A stretch of DNA of 32,069 bases from Dimorphilus gyrociliatus (lineage: Eukaryota > Annelida > Polychaeta > Dinophilidae): NCBI GenBank assembly GCA_904063045.1, contig CAJFCJ010000129.1, positions 1 through 32,069 of the forward strand. The letters run 5' to 3'. A model generated the notes under the pieces. The model had not been told where the DNA came from, ran no database searches, and saw only the letters and a program-made list of their open reading frames with translations. The position numbers and the translations under genes were made by a program. Below, piece after piece: positions 19,128 to 31,460 of the stretch; positions within the stretch are counted from its first letter, which is position 1; each line of letters begins with the position of its first letter.

Positions 19128-19728
19128 TCTTTGTTGTTGTTATTGTTTTAGTAAAACATTGAATGAATATCATGAGAATGGTGAAAATTTTCATTTGTGA
19201 TTAACTTTATATCAATACCAGGGAATGCTAGAGAAAGAAAGTAAGTTACAAAAATATGGTGCATACTAGCACGTGTTGAAAATGAGTTTAGTATAGATAC
19301 AACTATAATAAACAGTTTATTATTTTGATGAATATGGAATATAGGATTAGAACAACTGCTAAGATTAAATATATTTTTAGGAATATTACAGTCTTTTCTA
19401 TCAAAAGTGCAATATAAATATACATAATTACATTCTCAATCAGAGTAAAAATGAGTTGGTCAATATGTTAGAGTTCTCAATTTAGGATATTATGTCGAAT
19501 TGATAAATATTCTAAAAGGGAGATTTGGGATAAATATACTAGTTTTGATGTTTAGATGATATTATAAATTATATCATCATTTTAAATCCTACACCTGTGC
19601 AGGTGTATATAATATCTTGCTAATCAACTGATAATTTATAAAAAAAAAAAAAATTTTCCTTTACAATTGACTAATACAATAGAAACAGTTCCAGATAAAG
19701 GACATAAAATCAGCTGTTATAAAAGTGA

Positions 19729-20103
19729 AGGTCAATTATATAGGTCTTAAGGTTAGGGGCTAGCACATTTTTAAGGACTGGCAATTCCCCAATTGCAAAC
19801 ACACTATAAGCTTGTTTTGGGTTGGTGTAGGTATTAGGAACTACTATCTAAAATAACAGACCCTAGCCTAAGCTATTACTGTATTTCAAACTAAGTTCTA
19901 AGTTTATATATAAGCCAAAAAAAACTTCCACAAAAGCTTCGAAAGATCCCAAGATAGAATGCTTTAAGTCTTAAGTGTTAGGGATTTGTACAACCTGTAA
20001 GGAATGGCTATCCCCTTAATGCACACACTGCAAACTTTTAGGTTTCTGGTGAATGTGGCTGTTAGGAATAACTAACTTAAGTAGTCCTTCAAAGCCTAAG
20101 CTA
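19729..20103 (-). repeat. Diverged tandem duplication, right arm
   Basis: This is the palindrome partner of 12736-13110, with the same two diverged blocks in the divergent upstream region of the right-arm Ly6-like and lectin genes. Confidence 0.55.
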
Positions 20104-21199
20104 CAATGTATCTCCAACACCACAAATTCAAAGACTCAACAAAAATTAAGAGAATCTGAATTGCAGGAACTCTTCTACTTCTCACGTTCTCTAAAATCTC
20201 ACAATATTTTGTGGGTATTCCCCCTTTTTCAAGTGAGAAGGAAAAGTGTCAAAAGATGTATTTCTTTATTTTGTTACAGACCATTTGAATTGACAATAGA
20301 TGATTCATTTCAACATAATTTCGCAGAATTTAAGTTCTGTGCCATTAAAAGATAATCTCTTTGACAATTTGGTGAATACTCCACATCAAACTCAATAAAT
20401 CTCACAAAAATTTTTTTCATAGAGTTTGAAGAAGATTTGAGTCCATCACATATCACTTAGAATACAGTTATATTTTTCTTACATTTTGGTTCTGGTTGCA
20501 GTGGCACATGTTTGGCATGTGGCCCTAATCTTAAAATTATATTTTATATGTGTGATATAGCGAGTCTTTCATATTTTTGTTACATGAGAATTATGGTATT
20601 CCACTTGGAGAGTTACATTGTTGTGTCAAACTCACAATATGGAAAATTTATGCATTCTATGCCTAGATGAAAATCATGCAAATTGTAAAAGTTTCCTCTA
20701 GGCGAAAATATTTAAAGAGGAGAGAAAAAGTTTCAAATTTTCTACTTGAACAGTTAAGAATATTCAATAAAGAAATGTTTCAAATCATTGATTGTTTAAA
20801 CACTGTTCAAAACTTGAAAGAATTTTTCTAGAATTGATATGGCAATGAGGAAAGATCTTTTTAAACTATGCGAATAGAATTAAAATTGACCCTATCAGAT
20901 GAAATCTATTCGTGTACAACAGTTAAGACAATCAGAAAGCAAAAATTCAATACCTTCTTAATTCCATACAACACATTTGGCCCCTTAGTGTAAACCTCTC
21001 CAATTACAAATCCATATTTACTTTACCTATTGAAAAGACTTGAATACAATCGAATATATTCATATCCTGTTGTTGAACTATTGAACTCTGAAAGATTACG
21101 TAATAAAAATGCTAAAAATACTGAAGTTTCTCCTTTGTCACCTTGAAAGAAGCATTAATGCGTTTTGCATTTTGAGCACAACATTCGAAGGAAAGAAAC

Positions 21200-22120
21200 A
21201 TGCTTATAGCCGTTATTTTATCTATTTTGCTGCCATTTTCTCATGGTTTGTAGATTTTTTACGTAAATGAAAATGTAATTGTTTTCATACCTTCTCTTTG
21301 TTTATGTCAAGGACTATCCTGTTACAACTGTAACAGTATAATGAATAACTATTGCGAAAGTCTTTCTTCACCAGTAGCTATGTGTCAAACAGCTGGAAGT
21401 TGTACAACAACTATTTCAAAAGGAAATTGTAATTAGTCTAACAATTTTGTTATTCAAATCTAATACATTCTTTTTACTTTTCAACTGCAATTTCAGCTGT
21501 AATGAGATCTTGTTCACCAACTGTACAGCCAGATGGCTGCAAAGAAACAATTGTACTTGGTTTAAACGTTACTACATGCCATTGTAAATCTGACAAGTGT
21601 AATAATGAAACTGATGTTACAGCGCCATCTGGTTTGTTTTTTAGATTATAGTTTTAACAGGAATTTTCCTTCTTAGCTGAACGATATGCATTTTACTTTT
21701 GTATATAAACAAACAGGCAAAGAAACAGCTTCGCCAGACTTATCTCCAGGTTAGGCCTATTTGAAAATGAATGTAAAAATATCTATATTTTATTGTTTCT
21801 ATTAGCAACAAGTTGTTATTCTTGTACAAACTCCTTCAACACCGACTGTGTTAATAATTTTGAACCTTTGAAACGTTGCCAACCGAAAAATGGATGTTTG
21901 ACTACAATTTTAAAATCGATATGTAAAATTTTGAGAATTTCCATTTCTATTTTACAGTCTAATTTTCATTTATCTTTCAGCAAATACTACAAACTTACAC
22001 ATTGTTGCGAGAGCTTGCGCAACAGTGGCTCAAACAATTGGTTGCCAAACAACAATGTTAGTTGGAGTAGAATTTACAAGATGCTATTGCAACACCAACA
22101 ATTGTAACAATCAAGTATAG
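21200..22120 (+). CDS. Two-domain Ly6/uPAR-like secreted protein, right copy
   Basis: Proposed exons are 21200-21245, 21312-21428, 21497-21631, 21717-21749, 21806-21922 and 21981-22120. All five introns are GT-AG, 56-85 nt long and in phase 1, giving 195 residues. Residues 1-16 form a signal peptide (MLIAVILSILLPFSHG). Domain 1 starts LSCYNCNS and ends CHCKSDKCNN; domain 2 starts TSCYSCTN and ends CYCNTNNCNN. Both have the Ly6/uPAR three-finger pattern of an opening CxxC and a closing C-x-C-x(n)-CN. An 11-residue linker (exon 4, 33 nt) joins them. The protein stops two residues after the second domain, so no GPI-anchor signal is present and the product is probably released. It is transcribed head-to-head with the lectin gene. 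Confidence 0.85.
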
Positions 22121-22797
22121 CTGTTGAAAAATTTTTAGCTTGGCACTTAGTATAGAACAAGTAGCTTTCTTACTTAAATCTATAGTAAAAGCATTTGTCT
22201 GTCGATTCCTATAGAGGTTTGTTTTTATTATTTTGTAAGAGATGTTTGTCATTCTCTACTCACATTTTAAGCTATCTCTTTTATAAACAGTATAAATTGT
22301 TTTGAATAAATAAAAACTACAATCAAGAGATGTTTTTAAAAAAGTTTTCTCGCTTTCGTTTTTCTTCATTTTCCACTTTTCCTTGCTGCAGGAGTAGGAA
22401 CAATCTTTCTAGAGATGTTGGAAAATTTCGACAAGATCCCTATTCCCCTTACATATATACTGTATATCACTCATTTGATGATTGATACCAATTTGACAAA
22501 TTATTGAAATAAAATTCTAAAAATATGTTTGTTAAAAGGCTGCGTTGCTCTTTAAAATGGTTGAAAATGCTGATTTATTAAAAATTCCATTGTTTAATGT
22601 TAATAATTGAATAATGAATTAAATAGTAATGAAGCAATTACTGTCATTATTGAAAAGTTTATAGTTAAATTTAAATTGCCTCGTGAAATCAATTATTAAT
22701 TAAAAGTGTAAATTAATCAATGCAAACATATATGAAAGATGGATGTAGAACCTTCAAAAATGTTAATTAACTTTACTTAATTGTTGCAAGGTTCACA

Positions 22798-24984
22798 ATG
22801 CTCTGGAGAATGCTGTCTGCATCAATTGCCCTTTGTTATATAATTCTATATAAATTTAATGCATCAACTGCAAATGGAGTAGTGTCAAGAGGTAGTAGTG
22901 ACAAAAATCTATGGTTATTCATTCATACTAAACCAATATTCTATACATCAATTATTTTATTATAGATGGAAAACTTATAAATATTGCTGATGTAAAACAT
23001 TCAGCCAAGTGTACAGCGTCTTCTGTCAAAACAAGTTTTATCTGTTCAAACGCTCTAAAACCAAGATGGCAAAGCAAACTTGAATGGATTTCATCTTGTT
23101 CTCCTGTATCATGTATTGAAGAGTGGATTAAAATTACCTTTCAAAAGCAATACGATATTATTGATATATGCCTAACTCAAAGAAACAATGACAATGTCAA
23201 AAAGATTTTTGGATTGGATATTGTATTTGATAAGAACACGCAAAGAGTTTCTTTGAATTTGCATGAGACGTGTTTTCTACCCAGAAATAATAGTGGATTG
23301 GCAACTTCCTCTGTAACTTTAAAGCCAAATGCAGTTGACAAGACACAAAGCAATATTGGCTTTCAATCAATTCTTTTATTTGCGTATGACGGTAAAGAAA
23401 ACAGTAAAACCTAAACAGTTTGTTTCAAATGATGATATTTTACAGATGAAGTGACGGTTGAAGATATGCTGTATACAGATGTAGCTCTGATACATTTAGG
23501 AGCAAAGTGCGGGGCATCTCTTGGTGAATGTGAGAATGCAATTGATGAAAGTGTTATCAGTCATTGGCAAATAGAGTGTTTAGAGAGTGATCCATTGCAA
23601 TTTACATCTTTACCTCAATGCAATGAACAATTCATACAAATTACATTTGCATTTCCTGCAAAACCAGAATTCTTTTGCCTCACAAATGAGTAATCCACAT
23701 TATTTTGTTTCTTTATACTTCATAATTAATACTGTTTTGTCTTAATAGCTATGAAAAGAGTGCAGTTAAAACTATGTTCATAAATTGGAGTTCGGGCCAA
23801 ACTCAATCAGTTGAAATTTCAATGGATAATATAAGATCTTGTTTCAACTACTCTGGAAATGCTGACATTGAAGAATCAATTAAGTTGACAATTGTAGAAA
23901 CTTTTCTAGGTCAAGTCGGATTAGAGAGAATAGAAATTTTTACTATAAGTACAAAAATATATTTTGTAAAATGATTTTATTTTGAAGTATCTTCCATTTT
24001 TTCTTTTGACTAGAAACTGATGACAAAGTTTATAGTATCCAAGACAAAAATTTCGTTTATTATCACTTACCGAAACATTTATTTAAAAATTTTACAGCAA
24101 TGAGTTTCAAGGTTAAAGGTCAGGAAACTGGAAATGTTGGTTGTTCTTCTCTAACTTTACGCTTGGCTAACAAATATGAACCTTACATTTCACTAAAACT
24201 TGACAGCATAAAGGACAACATGGAAGAATCAAGTTTAAATGTTCATGATTCAAAGAGCAACACTGTAAAATTCAATATTTCGCAATCATTGATTGATTGC
24301 CATAAATGGAATGATTTCTGGTTTGAATTCGCTTTAGAACAAGTCAAATTTGGTTTTGGAAAACCAACAGCTAAATCACTATCTTATATTTCAGTTCAAA
24401 CAGATTTATACTTAAATGTTTATCAAATTTTATTCAGAAATCATTTTAGTTATATTGTAAATGATGTTCAAGTGAATCACAAAGGTAAAAAAATATCAGA
24501 TCACAGGTTATCTATAACTCTGTTTCTTTTTTCTTTGCTTGTTTCAGATGGTAGAAAGATTACAGTTCTAGAGACTAAAGATTACCAGTTTTGTGCAATG
24601 TACAATTTTTTTGACGAATTTATATATGGTTGCATTCCTTCTCAATCAAAAATATCATATTTCGAAATTGAATTACAGGACAATGACCTATTTATGATAC
24701 GTCTTATTAATCCAAAGATCTATATTAATAAGAAGTTTGTGGTTGATGAAGATACCATAAGTAGTTCATATTCCCTTGGCAGAGGAGATTTTATGGATTT
24801 TAAACAATATTGCATATCGAATTCTCAAAATGAAGCAGCAATGAAAACAATAACTTTTATTTGTAGAGTAGGTGTTAATTTTCAAAAGGGAACTATTATC
24901 TTGGACCTAATATTTAAGAGATTTCACAATTTTAATGATAAATTATCATGTGACCTACACTCTTCCCATTTTTTACCAGAGTGA
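22798..24984 (+). CDS. Secreted six-exon protein with FAMeT-like domain, right copy
   Basis: Proposed exons are 22798-22891, 22966-23391, 23446-23689, 23749-23948, 24014-24484 and 24548-24984. All junctions are GT-AG and the phases (1,1,2,1,1) close to a 623-residue protein ending in TGA. Residues 1-25 are a signal peptide (RMLSASIALCYIILYKF). Exons 2-4 encode cysteine-containing beta-rich modules with discoidin-like features (RWQSKLEWI, EEWIKITF). Exon 5 (about 322-478) resembles the farnesoic acid O-methyltransferase-like domain (Methyltransf_FA): AMSFKVKG early, then WNDFWFEFALEQVKFGFGKP. Despite its name that domain has no established catalytic role in such mosaics and probably binds ligands. 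Introns are 54-74 nt. The fifth (63 nt) has no in-frame stop and could be retained. The gene lies tandem and downstream of the Ly6-like gene. Confidence 0.75.
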
Positions 24985-25062
24985 GAATTAAAATCTCTCC
25001 AGTCAAGAAATTCTTTATACTATTTATCAATTGTTTCTGTCTATTAAGTACATTCAAATATC

Positions 25063-25437
25063 TTACAATAAGCAGTATTTTATCAGCTGAAATTTGTTTA
25101 AAAACTTATATAAGTGATTAACTTGGTCTTTATACAGTGAACAATGAGAAAAGTTTACTCTTAATAGAGTATTTGAATAGGATTTTAGTCCATTACAAAA
25201 AGCTTCAATTCCTTGTCCAAACTCACTGGAAACTTTAATTATTAAGTTTATCTCTTCCAAGTATATCATTTCCCTTAATAGGTTACCTAGGCATTTATAA
25301 TCCTGGTAGGATAAGGCAGATTCAGTAAAAATAATTTTCACTAATGAACTGCAACAAGTTCTTAAAGAGAATGTTTGTAATTTACTGCAATCGTCTAGCA
25401 ATTTAGTCAGAGAGTTAATGCCTTGAGACTTTAAAGA
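25063..25437 (-). pseudogene. Leucine-rich-repeat exon remnant, right copy (open)
   Basis: This is the partner of 7402-7776. The frame is open for 124 codons to TAA, from SLKSQGINSLTKLL through CCSSLVKIIFTESAL to YKFLNKFQLIKYCLL. It lacks the internal stop of the left copy. It ends about 80 nt from the 3' end of the FAMeT-like gene on the opposite strand. It could be one exon of a split LRR gene, but no neighbouring exon is recognised, so I treat it as a remnant. Confidence 0.4.
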
Positions 25438-26830
25438 TCAGCCTGATAGAGATAGCGTCAAAACGGATTTCGAAAAAGACTTTAAACTATTCAATATTAT
25501 TAGAAACTTGCTAAACACTCCTCTTCAGAGCCAATATAAAATTATTGTAAGCAATTGCAGTATTTCAATAAATATCACATTCAAAAAATAATAGAGACTA
25601 AGAGAGAAGACAATATTATTTGTTTTTTTTTACAAGATTGTGATTTATTGTAGCATTTCAAGCATAATCCACTTTCTCTTTTATCAACATTTAACAATTC
25701 ACTAAAAAATTCATATATCACGTGACCATAAATACATTTCATTTTTTTCTTACAGTCTACAGTAGTTTTTAACAGTGAATTGAAAATTGGAATCCAATGT
25801 CCTAATTACAGGTTTTTTGACCAGTATTGATATTCTTGTTCCTGATGTTCATCTTCCTCATCTCTTTCTTCACATTAGCAATTCTACAAGGATAGGAGAC
25901 TGACAGAATTGAATGATAATTGTTAACTTCACACAATATATTACTGTTTTTGAATAAGATGTAATAAGTTTGACATGCATTTTTTCTATATTGTTTGTTC
26001 CTTTGTTAATTCCAAAGTGGCACCATCTGTTATGATCAAGTCTAAAATAAGAATAAGAAATCTTACATTTCAAGAGTCTTAAGTGATTCTGGCTTTTTAT
26101 TTGGATGAAATCCTTCAGTTAGTTAAATTGCCAGAAAACGTTGAAATACAAAACAGATCCATCAGATTTGATTTTCACACTTTCCTGTCTATCTATCCGA
26201 AATATTGCTCATGAGTTACCTTGGTCGCATCCTCCATGTTGGTTCATGCTTTGTCCATCACATCTTTCATTCCACTAGATGTGATAGATGGCATCAGCAT
26301 AAGCCATTGCTGTCCTCCCTTCTGCTGCACAACTTGGTTACCAGCCCCTTTTTCTCTTGACCTGCCCCTCTTTCTCTCTGGAACATTTTGCCGAATTTGG
26401 AGTTAGCTCTCCTCCATATTGGTACTATTTGCCATGCTATCGAATTATTTTCAGTTTTATTTATATGCAAAAGATAAGTGTTACATATTGTTGCTGTTTA
26501 CATTGCTATTGCTAAATATGCCATCCCTGGAGCCTGTATTACTTTACAATACAGTTATATCCATCTTTCCTCCATTGACATCTCTTCTAAGTGGATTATA
26601 CCTAATTCAGGGATTTGGACCAGTGCTTACCTACAATCCCAGGGGAGGAAAATAGGGGGTTGGGACATAAAACTATAAGTATAAGTATTTTGATATATTG
26701 CTGAACAAGCAATAATGATAAAGGTTGGCACACAAGATTAACTAGAGCAGTAAAATAGAACTACAAAACATTTAAATGTTTCATCACAAATCGTGATTAT
26801 TTCAATATTTATTTAATGTAAACTAGACAC

Positions 26831-28725
26831 TCAAGGTATAAATATTATTGTTAATGCTCCTTCATTTCCATGATCAGCTATACAACCAAGGTATTTTAAC
26901 TGTAGATGATCATTTTCTGACAATTTCATTAGGACTCCACCAGATGCATAACCAGGATATCTATCTTCAACTAAATTATTTGATTTGAAGACTCTTGTCT
27001 TTTTGTATCCATTGATATCAATGTAGATCTCAATTTTATTCCTTTCATCTTCACTTGGTATATTAAAAGCAATGTAATACATACCAGTAACAGGAACTTT
27101 AAATGTGCTTCTGTTATACCAGCTGTTCTCTGTGTCAATAATAGGACTTCTTCCGAAAGTTACTGTTGAATAACTGGGAGAACATATAGCATTGTTTGTG
27201 GCAATTGAAAAAATTGGTAAACTTTCATTTAGCTTGAATAAACATAGATATGTTAGATAATTAGAATCTGAATATTGAAAGCCAGCATCATTTCGTAAAT
27301 AAATATCTTCATTTGCATTCAATCTCTGAATAAAACTTAATGATTGCATAACTGGTGAAGTAATATTGTTAGTAATCTGAATATAGGTATGTGGGCCTAA
27401 ACCACCATTGCTAGTATAAAACTTGATTTTAGAATTTCTAGAATCTATAGACGATGATCCAAAGTTTATAAAATAATAGCCTTCTTCAAATGCTCTAAAT
27501 CTATTACCAATTATTGAAAAACTTCTCATTGCAATAATACTTGGTAACTCTACTTCACCACTAACATTCATTGAATTGTCACTAGCAGCAAATAAATAGT
27601 TTTCAGTATTGTAGTAAAAACCCAACCATGATGTTTCTTTTCCATTTTCACTTCCAATTAGATCTGAGTAAGGATGACGCTGAAAGATATATGGCCTATT
27701 GAATCTATTCAGTGTGAACAATCCAGCTCTAGTTGTAGTATCAGTTGTAACACTTGAATTACCATATTTTAACAAACCAATGCTTCTTCCTGTACTGCCA
27801 AGCATTAGTGAAGTTGTACTGTAGCTTTCAAGTGATGCCGTTATTGAAAAGAAGTACATTCCTGATTGGCTAATTCTTAGACTATTATCTGATTCATTAA
27901 ATATACCTTGGTCATTTATATCAATAGATGTCCAATTCACATATCCATAGCTCACAGTTTGAGATCTTGATAAAGATACCATAAATGCTGGACTTTTTGA
28001 GCAAACCAATGTTTCACATTGGTCTAAGTCGATTGAGCTACCTGGACAGTCTAATCCACCATTTGATGGAGGAGGATTATTACACTCTCTTGTTCTAGTC
28101 CGGATCCCTTCCTCTCCACAAGGTGCATTACAATTGCTCCATGTTGACCATTCCGACCATCCTCCAGGAATTGCACAGTTTGCTTCATTCAAAGGAACAC
28201 ACATTTTCACATTGCACTCTTTGACATTGATTATTGGAGTGAAAAAGTATCCAGTAGGGCAACGTTGTGGCCAAGCAACACCATTCACACAGTGGTAATA
28301 AATTCTACAATCAACTTCATTGGCAACAGTTTCATTTTTATTTGGTGAACATTCATCAATGTCATCATTCTTTAAATACCATGGAATAGAAGAATCCTGA
28401 TTTGATTCTTTGCATACTTTGTCTTCATCCCTATCTTGAATAGATGATTTTGATGTACAATCTGAAAAATCTGGATGTACACATGTGATATAGCTACAAC
28501 TTTGAATGGAAAATTGAAAATGAAGGCCTGGTGGACAAGCTTGAGGATGAGCAGTTCCATTAACACATTGGTAATAAATGGCACAGTTGTTAGGATCACA
28601 TATGTACCATCAATAGGTATTGATTGGGAATTGAGCGGACATTTAAACTGTGCATAAACAACTGGTAGACAAACATAGAAGACTAGTAGTACTGTGCAGA
28701 TAGCACTGATAGAGATAAGCAGTAT
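26831..28725 (-). CDS. Secreted chitin-binding/TSP1/C1q-like mosaic protein, right copy with one frameshift
   Basis: This is the palindrome partner of the gene at 3729-5624. The second chitin-binding domain, TSP1 repeat and all three C1q-like domains are intact (26831-28288 and somewhat upstream). Near 28600 one G of the GGTGATCC block is missing, so the first chitin-binding domain is out of frame with the rest. At 28379 a TGC codon has become TGG, replacing a linker cysteine by tryptophan. Ten amino-acid replacements against the left copy cluster in the end of the second chitin-binding domain, TSP1 and the start of the first C1q domain, while the rest differs at only three residues. The frameshift lies in the deletion-rich part of the arm and may be a sequencing error. 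The stop and poly(A) signal are conserved. Confidence 0.7.
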
Positions 28726-30129
28726 TCACTTAGTTCTATGTAGGGCAGTGCATGTACAATGCGCGTCAATAAAACCCAGTAAATAATAGACAGAATAATG
28801 CTAGCATTATTATCACAATTTATTAATCTATAAATTTATGAATTTGAACTAAAAGCTGTTTAATTAAATATCAATTTATGCTTTAATTCTAAGTTTAGAT
28901 TATATTCACAATGCTGTTCTACTTAACATGCATTAATCACATATGCTTCCTCCTTATATTCTGATGCTAAATTTATAAACTGATTCAATTAATTATTATT
29001 CTTAAAGTAGAATATAAAAACAGTCAAATTTGTGAACATGCATTGACAATAATGGGGAATTTGAAGCTAAATAGACATACCTAGGACATTAATTAACATT
29101 TATGAATAAGCATATTATGTAATTTTTTTTTAGCGGTTAGACATAAATGGCGAGAATTTTCTGGGTGACACTAATATTTTATTTTGAATAAACTATTCAA
29201 TTTAAACAATTGTGTAAAAGTATGAGTAAAACCAGTACTGTTAAAACACTCTCAAACACATAAATTTGTCAAGCAAGAGCGATGCAATCGCTTTTACTTG
29301 ATCCTTTTCTATTTCTTGCTAGTTTCTTACTTCATACTTGGTCATTCTTAAAAGATAGGAAAGTGTGAGACAGATAGCAAGAAATAGGGACCAATTGAGT
29401 AAGACACTAGAAGTAGAGATGGTGACAAAGAGAGATAGAAGGATTGAGAGAAAATGATTGAGAAAGACAAATATGGAAGGACAGTTACTCTGTCACTCCT
29501 TGCTCCTCTTCATCCTAGACTTAATTTTTTTAACAAATTTCTTTTTAAGGCAGCTTTTCACTATTTGAATAGACAGCCTATACAAATTCTTCTAACAGTT
29601 AGAATTCCTAATTTGTTAGTTAGGCCTATCATTTTAAAATTACAGCAAGATATATAATATACATAATCTACCATACGAAATTATTCAAATTTTAAAAACT
29701 ATGAATTTACATTGATTTTTGTTCACAACAAAAAAACTCTCAAAATTAATGAATTATAAATAGTTGTTTAAGAATGATTTTAAACTTCTGTTTATTTGAA
29801 AAGCATTAAAGAGTCATGACAAGCCAGAAATTTCTATATTTATAACACAAAAAAAGAACACTGTTATTCTGTAAGTTGCTTGTTGTACAACAATTTAGAG
29901 GATATGTTCTCTAAATGGGAGAATTGCAGCTAAAAACCAGCCTTAACTCAAAGGCAAATTAGATGAAATAGTTTATCTTCTCCAAATTGAAGCTGTACCC
30001 TAGGAGGGAAAAGTTTTTTTGTATTTAACATTAAAGGAAACAAGAAATTTTATCATAACAAAGAGTTTTTTAAAAGAACATGTCAAATCATGTGACATTA
30101 AATAGAACATTAAAATTTTTTTTGACACA
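28726..30129. other. Non-coding interval, right arm
   Basis: This is the partner of 2320-3728: the same hairpin (about 29279-29293), purine-rich tract and spacer-shared repeat (about 29165-29280). No gene is supported. Short open stretches on either strand lack domains. Confidence 0.6.
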
Positions 30130-30889
30130 TCATATATTATTGTCAGATTTTGATTGTTGAACAAAATGTTTAGGCGATTTTGGCACCAAAATATCTTTGA
30201 ATGTGAGATGCCAACATTTGGACTATTTCTATTCAATTCAGATTGAAAAATGAATTTCTCAATTGAATTATTGCAATATTGGAATTTTGAACAGAATATT
30301 GAAAGGTCATATTTTGATTTCCAATAAATCCAATCAATCCCCATATCTAACACCATTGAAAATCTTATTTTCAAATTAACATTTTTATATTGATCCTCAC
30401 TCAACTCTACATCTAAGTGGCTTACTCGTAATTTGGTTCTATTTGGACCAGTACTTAACTACAACCCCAGCAGGAAAATACAATATCAACATTACTCTGA
30501 TTGTTAAAATTGAAGATTTGATTCCATCTTGATTGTCTTCATAATCAAGATTTAACCATTTGAACATTTTTGAATTTGGTAAATTAATTGAATTTTTCTC
30601 AAAAAATACTCTTTTCCTGAATGGTTAATGATAATTTTATTCATATAATAATCATGAAGTAGGACACATTGAACCAAAGTATTTGTAAATTTGTCTCTAG
30701 CTTGTCCACTACATCATAGCTAATATACTGTGTCTTCTTTGATCGCCAGTCAAAACAAATTGGATGAAATGAGGATCTCCCATAACAGCTGGTTGATTAC
30801 AATCATTTTCAGCATCTGGAGTTCCAGAACCTGCTATAACTTGCAAAGCATCTGGTGAGTTGTTTTCTTCTGAACATGGTATAGCAACC
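30130..30889 (-). pseudogene. ITIH C-terminal-like block, right copy, multiply frameshifted
   Basis: This is the inverted partner of 1550-2319. At least eight single-base losses relative to the left copy break the frame, mostly in homopolymer runs: TTTTT to TTTT before GACTGG, GATGTTAG to GATGTAG, the GGGGG run to GGGG, TTCGAAA to TTGAAA, and GGGGGATT to GGGGATT. As written the copy cannot encode the domain. Because the losses are all in one direction and cluster at this end of the window, consensus error is at least as likely as true decay. Confidence 0.5.
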
Positions 30890-30931
30890 TGTTCCACAGA
30901 TTAACAAATAATTATTCAACTCGATTATTAG

Positions 30932-31133
30932 TGGGATTTTACAGAAAACATCCACTAATGAGAAATTTTAGGACAAAATTTGGATTGAGAAATGGTTAGC
31001 CAGAAAAACACAGCAACTGATTTGTAGTTAGGAGGGTAAGGGGTAATGGAAAAGGTTAGGTACAGCTAAGGGCTGGGTTAGGGTTAGGGTTAGGGTAAAG
31101 CAGCTCATTTGTGAATGGTTTCTGTCACATCCA
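30932..31133 (-). mobile_element. MITE-like TIR element, right copy
   Basis: This is the palindrome partner of 1301-1503 (202 bp), with the same inverted ends and the same flanking direct repeat TTATTAG (30925-30931 and 31134-31140, reverse complement of CTAATAA). Sharing of the insertion site and flanks shows that the element was present before the inverted duplication. Confidence 0.75.
31075..31096 (+). repeat. Interstitial TTAGGG-type telomeric array, right copy
   Basis: This is the partner of 1338-1359: three and a half perfect GGGTTA units inside the TIR element of the right arm. Confidence 0.8.
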
Positions 31134-31219
31134 TTATTAGCATATGTAATATCAGTATATTGTATCAACAGTTATCAAAATACGATAACAGTGTCAAGGG
31201 TTATCATATTATGCAATAG

Positions 31220-31460
31220 TGATGTAAACAAAACTTTGTGTAGGTTACCCTCAAGGGTCAATTCTTATATCATATTTATGTAAATAAACACTTGTTGTTA
31301 TTGTCAACATGTTTGTTATGTAAATCTTATCCTTTGCCTATAAAAGGGGTTGATTCTGGCATTGGGACCTCTACTCCAGAGGCAACATCTACTTCAACAT
31401 TCTACCATATAGTAAGTAACATTTATAAATATCTATAATATAGTTCATAAGTGTACAGAG
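31220..31460 (+). repeat. Dispersed repeat with TATA box and splice donor (right-arm copy)
   Basis: This is the palindrome partner of 967-1215, with CTATAAAAGGGG at about 31338-31349 on the plus strand and the splice-donor-like GTAAGTAA downstream. Compared with the other two copies it lacks several single bases (for example in the ATTTTATAAATG and GGGTACCCAATTG blocks), in line with the generally deletion-rich outer right arm. Confidence 0.65.
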
